Shown: piece after piece, positions 9,065 to 17,711 of the stretch
Numbering within the stretch: position 1 is the first letter of the stretch
How the letters are laid out: each line of letters opens with the position of its first letter
NCBI GenBank assembly: GCA_903850915.1
Contig: CAINMV010000014.1
Location: 1-64,000, forward strand
Source: an uncultured Bacteroidota bacterium
GTDB lineage: Bacteria; Bacteroidota; Bacteroidia; UKL13-3
DNA length: 64,000 nt
Reading direction: 5' to 3'
The notes under the pieces: generated by a model
Database searches by the model: none
What the model was told of the DNA's origin: nothing
What the model saw: only the letters and a program-made list of their open reading frames with translations
Program-made: the position numbers and the translations under genes

Positions 9065-11215
9065 ATGAATTCCAACCGAAGCTTCTTGCTTGTCTTTATA
9101 TTTCTAACATTTTCTTGTTTAGCCCAGGGCCAAGGATTAATAGCATACTATCCTTTTGATAACAATACCGCTGATTTCAGTGGAAATAATAACGACGGCA
9201 CATTTCATGGAGGTGTAAAGGCTACCACCGATAGGTTTGGTAAGCCATGTGGCGCCATACAATTTAATGGAAAGGATGGCTATATTTCTGTCCCTAATTC
9301 TACCTCATTGCAATCTCCGAAGAATAGTTTGAGTGTTTCGGTGTGGTTTAAATTAGATAGTGCTCCATCGCAAAGAGGCAACCGGTGGCTTTCCATTCTT
9401 TGCAAGGGTAGCGAAAGGGAGGAGCAATATTACAATCCACAGTATCGAATACAGGTTTATCAATCACCAATTCAAAGTACGGTCTCTCTTAGCACCGACT
9501 TTACCGAATATGATACCAATTTTGTTGCCAATGCATTTCCGTATGGTCAGTGGCTTTTTTATGTGTTGGTTTATGATGGTCAAAATGTAACTTCTTTTGT
9601 CAACGGCAATAAAATATGGGAGTTTCCTTATGCCAATATATTTTTCAAGAATGATAATCCGTTAGATATCGGTAGAGATATGCCTGGAAATATTGAGTAT
9701 TTCTGTGGAGCTCTCGACGAGTTGCGAATTTTTAATACGGCCTTAACACAAGATGAAATCCGTAATTTATTTACCAAAGACATAGCTTCAGCTGCGATCG
9801 AAACTATCGATTTAACGTGCCCTATAGATATTATTGTGCCCAACGATATTGGTAAATGCAGCGCGAAAGTAAATTTTAATAAAGCTGCGGTTGATTACAA
9901 TTGTGGAAATGCCAATGTCAAGCAAATAGGAGGGTTAACTTCAGGTTCTAGCTTTCCCATAGGCGTTTCGAAAATTTCTTTTGAAACAAAAAGCAGGACG
10001 GGTGTCACTAAAGTTTGTGATGTTAATGTTACAGTTCTCGATCAAGAGCCCCCTGTAATCGACTGCTTGCGCGATACAGTTTTAATAATGAACGATAAAA
10101 GTTCGAAGGGCGTTGTATTCAACTACAAAACGCCCTTGGCAAAGGATAATTGCTCACATGCCTCACTATCAAAATCGGAAGGATTGCCAAGTGGATCAAC
10201 GTTTCCAGAAGGAAAAAATACAATTAGATTTATTGCTGTCGATGAAGCCAACAATAAAAAGGAATGTGCTTTTAATGTATATGTTACTAGCTCTGAAAAT
10301 GCTACGATTATAAGTAGTAAATCTTGTCTTCAAGATATTGTAAAGTCGAACGATCCATTGCAATGCGGCGCAATTGTAAACTACGAGGTTCTGGATAATA
10401 AATATACTATGGTGGAAGGTATTGCTTCAGGGCGTTTTTTTCCGGTTGGCCTAACAACAATTAAATTGCAGAAGAAATTATCGGGCAACCTCACGGAAGA
10501 ATGTATGTTTACTGTTGACGTGCGCGATAATGAGAAACCGTATATTCATTGTCAAGAGGATATAAATATAGAAGCAATAGGCACAGAGACTTCGGCCATA
10601 GTTAACTATCTGCTACCTGAGACTTCAGATAATTGTAAGGTCGATTCATTGTATATAACGCACGGTTTTATTAGTGGTTCTCGATTTCCACTAGGCACTA
10701 CACCCGTTTCCTATCGGGCTATTGATGCCACTGGCAATAGTGCTGAATGTTCTTTTAATGTTCGGGTAATAAATAAAAATGCTCGTGTTGCAATAAACAC
10801 GGAGAAGACATTAACGAAGCCTTATCTGCCGGATAAGGTAGTTTATACACCCGATTTAAAATTTAAAAAATGTATGCTTACATTGCTTCTTTATGATGAC
10901 GGACAAGAAGATAATGATACGGTTTCTGTTTATTTTAATGGTGATGAAATCGTATCTAGAGAGATGATACGTTTGCGCGATCATCATATTATTGTTCGCT
11001 CAGTTTCACTTGTTTCTGGAAAAAGAAACGATTTTATTGTAAGGGCCTGGAATAATGGAAGTATTAGCCCCAATACCATTAAAATTGAGTTTTATGAAGG
11101 CAATCACAATGACAACGCATTGCGGTTGAGAAAACAAAAACCTGCTCGTGTGCGTGTGCTTCATTCACATCCTGGTGTTGCCGGGGCAATTTCTATTCAA
11201 TGTAGTGCCAGATAA
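9065..11215 (+). CDS. Exported LamG - HYR repeat surface protein
   Basis: 716 residues with a signal peptide (about 1-22, cleavage after AQG). The first mature domain (about 25-235) is a LamG/concanavalin-like carbohydrate- or protein-binding fold: it begins LIAYYPFDNNTADFSGNNND and contains the typical SVSVWFKL and DELRIFNTALT motifs. Next come four HYR-type Ig-like domains (about 250-570), seen as repeats of PP-x-I-x-C, DNC and G-S-x-F-P-x-G. The C-terminal module (about 590-716) has the LYDDGQEDNDTVSVYFNG pattern found at the end of many Bacteroidota surface proteins. No canonical T9SS domain is visible. Downstream, the NAGPA-like gene begins 2 nt after the stop. A glycan-binding or adhesive role is inferred. 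Confidence 0.85.
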   Translation: MNSNRSFLLVFIFLTFSCLAQGQGLIAYYPFDNNTADFSGNNNDGTFHGGVKATTDRFGKPCGAIQFNGKDGYISVPNSTSLQSPKNSLSVSVWFKLDSAPSQRGNRWLSILCKGSEREEQYYNPQYRIQVYQSPIQSTVSLSTDFTEYDTNFVANAFPYGQWLFYVLVYDGQNVTSFVNGNKIWEFPYANIFFKNDNPLDIGRDMPGNIEYFCGALDELRIFNTALTQDEIRNLFTKDIASAAIETIDLTCPIDIIVPNDIGKCSAKVNFNKAAVDYNCGNANVKQIGGLTSGSSFPIGVSKISFETKSRTGVTKVCDVNVTVLDQEPPVIDCLRDTVLIMNDKSSKGVVFNYKTPLAKDNCSHASLSKSEGLPSGSTFPEGKNTIRFIAVDEANNKKECAFNVYVTSSENATIISSKSCLQDIVKSNDPLQCGAIVNYEVLDNKYTMVEGIASGRFFPVGLTTIKLQKKLSGNLTEECMFTVDVRDNEKPYIHCQEDINIEAIGTETSAIVNYLLPETSDNCKVDSLYITHGFISGSRFPLGTTPVSYRAIDATGNSAECSFNVRVINKNARVAINTEKTLTKPYLPDKVVYTPDLKFKKCMLTLLLYDDGQEDNDTVSVYFNGDEIVSREMIRLRDHHIIVRSVSLVSGKRNDFIVRAWNNGSISPNTIKIEFYEGNHNDNALRLRKQKPARVRVLHSHPGVAGAISIQCSAR

Positions 11216-11217
11216 AA

Positions 11218-12453
11218 ATGCAAAAAAAGTTCTATTTTGGGTTTATCGTAATCTTTTTTTTGGTGTTGGCTTCTGCATGTCTACTCGCGTTTATTTTAAA
11301 GCCAAATTCAAGCAATGCAATATTGAGCAGCAGCCATTTACAGACTAATTCAGATTCGCTTCAATATTTTGCGCTTCGCTATGAAGAACTAAGGAATCGA
11401 CGTGACTCGGTGCTTGATTTAATAAGCGAATTTCAACCGGAGCTAAAAGAAAACAACAAGAAAATTGCGGCGCAAAAAAAACGACAAGAAGACTTGAAGG
11501 TGAATAGAGCATGGATATTTAAGAATAGCACTCATAAAGCTAAAACGCAGGCCGATAAGAAAGATATTATAAGATACGATTCGTTGATTGCATCTTCAGA
11601 GGCTGCAACAAAACGAATGGAAAGCCGTAATGAATTTTTGAATTACAACCTATTAGCTTTAGTAGAAAAAGACTCTATTATTTCAAAGTACTTTGTAACA
11701 TTCCATAAAGATTTATTACGATATACATCGAAAATTCATGGATCTAGGGTGGTGCGCTTTCAAGATGTAACCTATCATCTCTTTGTTGTGGATTTAGATA
11801 GTGACGACGTGAGAATGCATTTATTTAATGCTGAAGATCAGAATAAAAACTTTAGTAGCATCGAAAACGTAAAAAAACATTTAGCGAAAAAGAAGTTGCA
11901 ACCTTTAATGATTACCAATGGTGGCATGTACTTAAGTAATTTGCAACCAGAAGGTTTGTATGTCGAAAACCAATCCACCACTTTTTTTCCATTAAATATT
12001 CAAGGTGCAAGGCCCGATGCCAACTTCTACTTAATGCCAAATGGTGTTTTTTATTTAGATGCGAATAACAAACCACATATTACAACCACTGAGAATATGA
12101 TGAGCTATAACGTTAATGATCTTAGGAAGTTTAAAGCAGCAACACAATCGGGACCTATGCTTGTAATTGATGGTGACATTCATCCAGCTTTTATGCCGAA
12201 TTCTAAAAATAGTAAAGTACGGAGTGGGGTTGGAATTCCATTAGGGCAGTCGAGGAAAATAGTGTTCGCTATTACAACAGATGGAACTAATTTTTATGAT
12301 TTCGCTTTGTTCTTCCGCGATTTATTTCATTGTGATCAAGCGTTGTATCTCGATGGGGTTGTTTCTCAAATGTACCTTGCAGATCTTGCTCCGGAAGTTT
12401 TGGGCGGTAATTTCGGCGCAATGATTTCAGTTGTAAAGAAAAATTCAAAATAA
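11218..12453 (+). CDS. Membrane-anchored phosphodiester glycosidase (NAGPA/DUF2233 family)
   Basis: Family members hydrolyse N-acetylglucosamine-1-phosphodiester-type bonds in glycans; the actual substrate here is unknown. Residues 5-30 form an uncleaved-looking anchor, followed by a coiled-coil stalk (about 50-150, rich in Lys, Glu and Arg), then the enzymatic domain (about 170-405). Visible family blocks are TNGGMYLSNLQPEGLYVEN (about 239-257), ATQSGPMLV, RSGVGIP and ALYLDGVVSQMYL, matching the usual NGG, SGP, RS-G and LDG-S blocks. It is last in the exported-protein run. Its stop lies only 2 bp from the stop of the convergent acetyltransferase gene. Confidence 0.85.
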   Translation: MQKKFYFGFIVIFFLVLASACLLAFILKPNSSNAILSSSHLQTNSDSLQYFALRYEELRNRRDSVLDLISEFQPELKENNKKIAAQKKRQEDLKVNRAWIFKNSTHKAKTQADKKDIIRYDSLIASSEAATKRMESRNEFLNYNLLALVEKDSIISKYFVTFHKDLLRYTSKIHGSRVVRFQDVTYHLFVVDLDSDDVRMHLFNAEDQNKNFSSIENVKKHLAKKKLQPLMITNGGMYLSNLQPEGLYVENQSTTFFPLNIQGARPDANFYLMPNGVFYLDANNKPHITTTENMMSYNVNDLRKFKAATQSGPMLVIDGDIHPAFMPNSKNSKVRSGVGIPLGQSRKIVFAITTDGTNFYDFALFFRDLFHCDQALYLDGVVSQMYLADLAPEVLGGNFGAMISVVKKNSK

Positions 12454-12455
12454 AT

Positions 12456-12941
12456 TTACTTGCTATGTATTCGTTCAAAAAGAGGCATCGCAACTTCTTG
12501 TGCAATTGCTTTCGAACGCCTAGCGCCTTCAAAACTAAAAGCCCAAACGAAGAGTGCTTTTATCGGGTGGCTTTTTTTAATGTTTTCAATTGCATTTATA
12601 GCAAGAGTTTGCGCTACTCCTTGTCTTCTATATCTCTCCAATACCAAAGCGGAACATAAATAAATTGCCTCATATTCACCATGCATTGGGGTCATTTCAA
12701 AAAGCTCCTTTTCAGAGATTTCATACTGAAGAAATTGGTTCATTAGTTCTAGGGTTGTCGGTATTAATAATATCCAAGCTACCGGGCCACCTTCATCCTC
12801 TTTTTCGGAAACCGTAGCTGAATGCAGCTGCATCAATCGAGCAATTACATCTTCATTCACATCGAGTTGACTAGGGTCGTTTTTAACTGCAAAAACATCC
12901 TCTGCTAACTGAATCATTTCCTCGAAATTATTTTTACTCAT
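12456..12941 (-). CDS. GNAT family N-acetyltransferase
   Basis: 161-residue cytoplasmic acetyltransferase. The acetyl-CoA loop is visible as LERYRRQGVAQTLAINAI (about 107-124), matching the R/Q-x-x-G-x-G/A motif A of GNAT proteins, preceded by a beta-strand with an acidic patch (EYEAIYLCSALV). The substrate cannot be told. It is convergent with the NAGPA-like gene with almost no spacer, so the two transcripts probably overlap at their 3' ends. The upstream 60 bp hold no obvious TAnnTTTG box. Confidence 0.82.
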   Translation of the reverse strand: MSKNNFEEMIQLAEDVFAVKNDPSQLDVNEDVIARLMQLHSATVSEKEDEGGPVAWILLIPTTLELMNQFLQYEISEKELFEMTPMHGEYEAIYLCSALVLERYRRQGVAQTLAINAIENIKKSHPIKALFVWAFSFEGARRSKAIAQEVAMPLFERIHSK

Positions 12942-13001
12942 CCGTAAATCTTAAAATTATTAAAAATCAGTATTTAATATGCAAGTCAAATTTAATTGAT
13001 T

Positions 13002-13481
13002 TTAATTTTTCAGCAGTTTATCTAACACCTCACTTAGTTGTTTTTGTGTTAACTCGCTAAAACCTTCTAAGGTCATGGCAACTTTATTTTTTTTATAAAT
13101 GACAACAGTTGGGTATTCACTTATAAAATGTGCTCTCGCTAAATCGATCGAAATGGGAAACATATCATAAAAAATAGCATTATTCGTTTTGTAGTTAGTA
13201 ATAGTCGATAGGTCATCCATCGGGTTAAGACCATATACTTTAATACCTTTCGAAGTGTATTTTTCAGCAATCTGATTCATCATTGGAATCGATCTTTTAC
13301 ATGGGCCGCAGCCAGCATACCAATAATCGATGACCACTATCTTAGCGGAGTTTAAAAACGTGTCTATGTTTTCATAACGACTAACTTTAGAGCTCTGAGG
13401 ATTACTAAATTTAGTTGGCACACGAAATGAAAAGAAGACAATTGAAATGAGCAAGAGAACTAAAATAGAAAATCTCATCAT
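13002..13481 (-). CDS. TlpA/thioredoxin-like exported protein
   Basis: About 159 residues. The N-terminal hydrophobic helix (about 3-20) is a signal peptide or membrane anchor, so the thioredoxin fold faces the periplasm. The redox centre is CGPC within WYAGCGPCKRSIPM, and the downstream part shows the cis-Pro region (SEYPTVVIYKK). Such proteins reduce or isomerise disulfides or support cytochrome maturation; no partner gene is adjacent, so the target is unknown. An upstream GTG at 13490 is in frame, but the tandem ATGs at 13481 and 13478 give a better signal peptide. An imperfect promoter box (TTAGTTTG) occupies 13490-13497 and would exclude the GTG. Confidence 0.85.
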   Translation of the reverse strand: MMRFSILVLLLISIVFFSFRVPTKFSNPQSSKVSRYENIDTFLNSAKIVVIDYWYAGCGPCKRSIPMMNQIAEKYTSKGIKVYGLNPMDDLSTITNYKTNNAIFYDMFPISIDLARAHFISEYPTVVIYKKNKVAMTLEGFSELTQKQLSEVLDKLLKN

Positions 13482-13553
13482 AAAAATCACAAACTAAGAA
13501 AATCAATGCCAGAAAGGCAAAAAGTGTTTATTTATTTACTTACTTAAATATTA

Positions 13554-14786
13554 CTATATCAATTCCATCAATGTTTCTTCAATAATGTCACTAGCATAGT
13601 CAATTTCTTTACGTGTAATCGTCAAAGGAGGTGCAAAACGGATGATGTTCTCATGAGTTTGTTTTGCCAGAAGACCATTCTCCATTAGTTTTAGGCAAAT
13701 ATCATAACCTGAATATGTTGTTTTTCCGGGGTCAATTTCGATAGCATTGAATAATCCTCTGCCACGGATTTCTTTGATGAATGGCACCTCTATTTTTTTC
13801 ATTCGAGCTCTAAATAGGCTCCCCATGCTCATGGCATTCTCCGCCATGTTCTCTTCCTTCAATACTTTCAACGCAGCCATTGCAACCGCGCACGCCAAAG
13901 GATTACCTCCATAGGTGCTTCCATGTTCACCCGGTTTTATGGTAAGCATAATCTCGTCGTTCGCCAATACAGCGCTAACAGGAAGCACACCACCACTTAA
14001 TGCTTTGCCAAGAATTAGGATATCGGGCCTAACATTTTCATAGTCACACGCTAAAAGTTTTCCAGTACGTCCCAGGCCTGTTTGCACTTCGTCCGCAATC
14101 ATTAGCACATTTTTCTCTGTGCAAATTTTACGAACACCTTCTAAATAGCCTTTATCTGGTATTATAACTCCGGCTTCGCCTTGGATGGGTTCAAACATAA
14201 AACCACAGATATTAGGGTCCTTGCACGAGTTGAATAAGGCGGTGAGGTCGTTGTATTCAATAACTTCGAATCCAGGCATATAAGGGCCGAATCCAGCATA
14301 GCTATTTGGATCGGTGCTACTAGAAATGGCAGCAAGGGTTCTTCCCCAAAAATTACCTTTTACGAAAATTATTTTGGCTTTGTTTTCTGGTATTCCTTTT
14401 ACATCATATCCCCAGCGTCGTGCTAGTTTTATGGCTGTTTCTCCTCCCTCAACTCCTGTATTCATAGGCAAAACCTTATCGTAGCCAAAGTACTTGCAAA
14501 TGTATAGCTCATATTCCCCCAATAAATTATTATGAAAAGCTCGTGAAGTCAAGGTTAAATTTTGTGCTTGTTTTACAAGCGCATCTATAATTGTGGGGTG
14601 GCAATGGCCCTGATTCACAGCGCTGTAAGCCGAAAGAAAGTCATAATACTTCTTACCTTCAATATCCCAAACATATATACCTTTCCCTTTTTCAATAACC
14701 ACAGGAAGCGGATGATAATTGTGCGCTCCAAAACGCTCCTCTAAATCAATAGCTCTTTGGGTTTCAGTTATTATGGTGTGTAACAT
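13554..14786 (-). CDS. rocD: Ornithine aminotransferase
   Basis: PLP-dependent class III aminotransferase converting ornithine and 2-oxoglutarate to glutamate semialdehyde and glutamate. Family hallmarks include [34 protein letters not shown], the aspartate-bearing [14 protein letters not shown], and the PLP lysine in [10 protein letters not shown] (about K261). Length (410 aa) is typical. An in-frame ATG at 14819 exists, but a perfect TATCTTTG promoter box at 14793-14800 lies between the two ATGs, so the transcript should start at or next to the ATG at 14786. The divergent gene on the plus strand begins less than 80 bp away. No arginase or proline genes are in the window. Confidence 0.93.
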   Translation of the reverse strand: MLHTIITETQRAIDLEERFGAHNYHPLPVVIEKGKGIYVWDIEGKKYYDFLSAYSAVNQGHCHPTIIDALVKQAQNLTLTSRAFHNNLLGEYELYICKYFGYDKVLPMNTGVEGGETAIKLARRWGYDVKGIPENKAKIIFVKGNFWGRTLAAISSSTDPNSYAGFGPYMPGFEVIEYNDLTALFNSCKDPNICGFMFEPIQGEAGVIIPDKGYLEGVRKICTEKNVLMIADEVQTGLGRTGKLLACDYENVRPDILILGKALSGGVLPVSAVLANDEIMLTIKPGEHGSTYGGNPLACAVAMAALKVLKEENMAENAMSMGSLFRARMKKIEVPFIKEIRGRGLFNAIEIDPGKTTYSGYDICLKLMENGLLAKQTHENIIRFAPPLTITRKEIDYASDIIEETLMELI

Positions 14787-14792
14787 ACTTCG

Positions 14793-14800
14793 CAAAGATA
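14793..14800 (-). promoter_or_regulatory. -7 promoter box of rocD
   Basis: TATCTTTG on the minus strand, ending exactly 6 nt before the ATG. No convincing -33 TTG is present. The position predicts a leaderless or nearly leaderless mRNA. Confidence 0.55.
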
Positions 14801-14843
14801 AGGAATAAGAAACGTGCATTAATTAAATTATGGTATAATATCA

Positions 14844-16493
14844 ATGAAATTTATAAATTTGCTCATGAAAAGAAATGGACTCATTTTTATTTTTGGATTA
14901 TTAATTACATTTAACTCCAATATTTTATTTGCTCAGAAGCCAGCATTTCAAATTGGGAAGCATATTCCACCTGCAGAAGCAAAGAAAAAACGCAATAACT
15001 TCAGTGAACTTATTGCCGCGTCTGATGATGAATTTTTAGTTGCCGATCGAACACGCAAAGGGCAGGTTTACACTTCCTATAATTCGGAGAGTTTGCAGAA
15101 AAAAGAAACGTTTACGTTGGATTATCCTGAAGTAAATGGTGGCAAAGATGCCAATTGGGTTAAACGCATATTCAGATCCGAAGAGACAACATCAATCTAT
15201 GGATATTACGACCGTAAGGAGGATCAAAATACAGTATATGGGAAGATTACGGATCGCAATGGGAAAGAAATTGTCAAGGAAAAAGTTCTAGCACGTATTT
15301 CCGCATCAAAGAAAAAGTACGTCGGTAACCTAGGCCAAGTTTTGTCAAAAGATCAATCTAAAATCTTGATTTATCGCGAGGTAACGGCAAAGGAAAGTGA
15401 ACAAGAGGAGATTGAACTTTGGTTGTACGATGATCAATTGAATAAAATCTACAAGAAAACGATGAACTTCCCATACAAAAATAAGCAATTTCGTATTCAG
15501 GAGTTTTTGGTTACTAATGAGGGTAAGGTAATTATTATTGCGTCTTGGATACCAACTAAAGCTGACAAAGACAGTAAGGATATGCTTAGTTTTATGGTAT
15601 TCGGATTAACAGAGGATAAAGAGGAATTAGAGGAAATTAAAATTACAAAGAAAGGAAGTGCGCTCAGTTCTGCCTATGGATGGGTGCTTGACTCGGGAGC
15701 CGTTGTTTTTACTGGTTACTACCGCGAAGGTGGTGATAAAAAATACCGCTACGGCGCCAATGGCATATATTACGTAAAGGTAAACACAAACAATTGGGAT
15801 GTAGAAACCAGCCATTTCAGTAAAATCCCCAAGGATGACTTGGCACGTGTTTTTGCCAATGGGTCTACAAGCGAAAAGAAGAAACGACGTGCAGAAGCGG
15901 CTGCGGATAGAGGTGCCGGATTAAGTAGCTTCTACCTTCGTGGTTTGTTTTTTGATGAAGACGGCTCAGTGAAAATCATATCACAGGTAGAATACATGAT
16001 TCAAAATTGCACTACAGATCCTAAAACGCATGTAACTACATGCACCTACACCTACTATAACATGCAGGTGGTGGAATTTGATTTGGATCAAGAAGGAAAT
16101 ATTATCCGCACTATTGTAATTCCGAAAAGTCAAATTGCTGGTACGCCAGCATACCAAGGACATATAGCGCTATTGTCCGATTCTCGAACGTATTTTATTT
16201 ATAATGATGCAGATAGAAATTTTAATGAGAAGAAGGTGGCCAAAAATGGAGGAAATAAATTTGCATATACTTTCGGGAATATAAAACATGCACGATTGGC
16301 TTATGTCTATTCCAAAAAATCAGGCGATTTAGCCAAAGTGGCAATGACCGCTGACCCTAAAAGCAATATCCTGATATTTCCATATACGCGATTGCGCGTA
16401 AATCGCTCCACCGTTATTGCATGGGGTAGGGTGCGAAAAGGAAAGGAACTCGTATTGGTGAAATTCTACTTAAAGAAAAAGGAAAAAGAATAG
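14844..16493 (+). CDS. Exported protein of unknown function (549 aa)
   Basis: I do not recognise a family. A signal peptide is clear: starting from either ATG (14844 or 14865) there is a hydrophobic core (GLIFIFGLLITF) and a cleavage site after LFA-Q. The mature part is beta-rich, with alternating polar and hydrophobic strands. Several blocks begin with strand-loop patterns such as IWLYDDQL or VKIISQVEYMIQ, suggesting a beta-propeller-like periplasmic or surface protein. The C-terminus is very basic (KKKEKE) and is not a T9SS signal. The ATG at 14865 gives the shorter, cleaner n-region, but a TAAATTTG match ends only 3 nt before it, so I keep the longer start. Divergent from rocD. Confidence 0.78.
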   Translation: MKFINLLMKRNGLIFIFGLLITFNSNILFAQKPAFQIGKHIPPAEAKKKRNNFSELIAASDDEFLVADRTRKGQVYTSYNSESLQKKETFTLDYPEVNGGKDANWVKRIFRSEETTSIYGYYDRKEDQNTVYGKITDRNGKEIVKEKVLARISASKKKYVGNLGQVLSKDQSKILIYREVTAKESEQEEIELWLYDDQLNKIYKKTMNFPYKNKQFRIQEFLVTNEGKVIIIASWIPTKADKDSKDMLSFMVFGLTEDKEELEEIKITKKGSALSSAYGWVLDSGAVVFTGYYREGGDKKYRYGANGIYYVKVNTNNWDVETSHFSKIPKDDLARVFANGSTSEKKKRRAEAAADRGAGLSSFYLRGLFFDEDGSVKIISQVEYMIQNCTTDPKTHVTTCTYTYYNMQVVEFDLDQEGNIIRTIVIPKSQIAGTPAYQGHIALLSDSRTYFIYNDADRNFNEKKVAKNGGNKFAYTFGNIKHARLAYVYSKKSGDLAKVAMTADPKSNILIFPYTRLRVNRSTVIAWGRVRKGKELVLVKFYLKKKEKE

Positions 16494-16538
16494 GTCAATG
16501 TAGCTAATTTCAAGGATGAATCACAATAACAAGTTCAA

Positions 16539-16568
16539 TTGTCTATTGTGATCAAAGGATTACCTTTG
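16539..16568 (+). promoter_or_regulatory. Promoter of prfB
   Basis: TTG (16539-16541), a 19-nt spacer and TACCTTTG (16561-16568) form the best complete Bacteroidota promoter in the window. The prfB ATG follows the box by 18 nt. Confidence 0.65.
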
Positions 16569-16586
16569 CATCTTAAAATTTGAATA

Positions 16587-17666
16587 ATGACTGACCTTCA
16601 ATTTAAAGATCTCAGAAGCCGTGTTGAGGATTTATATCGATATCTCGACATAGAGAATAAACTTCAGGAAATTAACGAACTAGAAGAGACGTCTCATGCA
16701 CCAGGCTTTTGGGAGGATCCGAAGGCTGCTGAAGTTCTATTGCGCAGCATTAAGCAAACTAAAACGTGGACGGAGGCATACAAATTAGTGAAAGCCACAT
16801 TCGACGATATGCATGTATTGTGGGATTTTTATGTTGATGGAGATCTCGATGAAAAGGAGATGGACCTTAATTATAATAAGACCTTAGAAAAGGTAGAGGC
16901 GCTTGAACTTAAAAACATGTTGAGAAACAAGGAAGATCAACTAAACTGTATAATTACCATTAATCCCGGAGCCGGTGGCACAGAGAGTCAGGATTGGGCT
17001 GAAATGCTTATGCGAATGTATACCATGTATGGTGAGAAAAATGGATATAAAGTAACCCAACTCGACCTACAGTGGGGCGACGGTGCCGGTATTAAAAGTG
17101 CCTCTTTGGAGTTTGAAGGCGACTTTGCCTATGGCTATCTTAAAGGAGAAAACGGAGTTCACCGAATGGTGCGATTAAGTCCTTTTGATTCTGCAAATAA
17201 ACGTCATACTTCTTTTGCATCAGTATATTGTTATCCAGTGGTAGATGATAGTATCGAAATTGAAATAAAGGATGCAGATATCGAATTTCAAACATCACGT
17301 TCTGGTGGTGCTGGTGGGCAAAATGTAAACAAGGTGGAAACGAAGGTGCAACTCACCCATAAACCTACAGGAATTGTGGTTGTTTGTCAAGTAGAACGTT
17401 CTCAGATTGCCAATAAAGAGCGTGCAATACAGATGCTACGTTCGCAACTATACGAACTAGAATTAAGAAAGCAAAATGAGGCAAAAGCCAAAGTGGAGGC
17501 AGGCAAAAAGAAAATTGAATGGGGTTCTCAAATTAGAAACTACGTTTTTCACCCCTATAAACTAGTAAAGGACTTGAGGACAGGAACTGAAACGAGCGAT
17601 GTGCAAAAAGTAATGGATGGCGATTTAAACCAATTTATAAAGCCGTACCTAATGGAGTATAATTAA
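16587..17666 (+). CDS. prfB: Peptide chain release factor 2, without programmed frameshift
   Basis: RF2 recognises UGA and UAA stop codons and triggers peptidyl-tRNA hydrolysis. Visible are the SPF stop-recognition tripeptide (about 198-200) and the catalytic GGQ (about 243-245, in [11 protein letters not shown]). The 359-aa length fits RF2. In many bacteria prfB carries an in-frame UGA after a CUU slippery codon around codon 26, so that RF2 controls its own synthesis. Here the equivalent place ([10 protein letters not shown], codons near 16-25) reads TAT CTC GAC with no stop, so one continuous frame encodes the whole factor and this autoregulation is absent. Its own TACCTTTG promoter lies just upstream; the gene is convergent with the anti-sigma gene. 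Confidence 0.95.
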   Translation: MTDLQFKDLRSRVEDLYRYLDIENKLQEINELEETSHAPGFWEDPKAAEVLLRSIKQTKTWTEAYKLVKATFDDMHVLWDFYVDGDLDEKEMDLNYNKTLEKVEALELKNMLRNKEDQLNCIITINPGAGGTESQDWAEMLMRMYTMYGEKNGYKVTQLDLQWGDGAGIKSASLEFEGDFAYGYLKGENGVHRMVRLSPFDSANKRHTSFASVYCYPVVDDSIEIEIKDADIEFQTSRSGGAGGQNVNKVETKVQLTHKPTGIVVVCQVERSQIANKERAIQMLRSQLYELELRKQNEAKAKVEAGKKKIEWGSQIRNYVFHPYKLVKDLRTGTETSDVQKVMDGDLNQFIKPYLMEYN

Positions 17667-17711
17667 AGAAAAGCGTCATAAAACATTAACAAAGATGTCG
17701 AATCTAAAATT

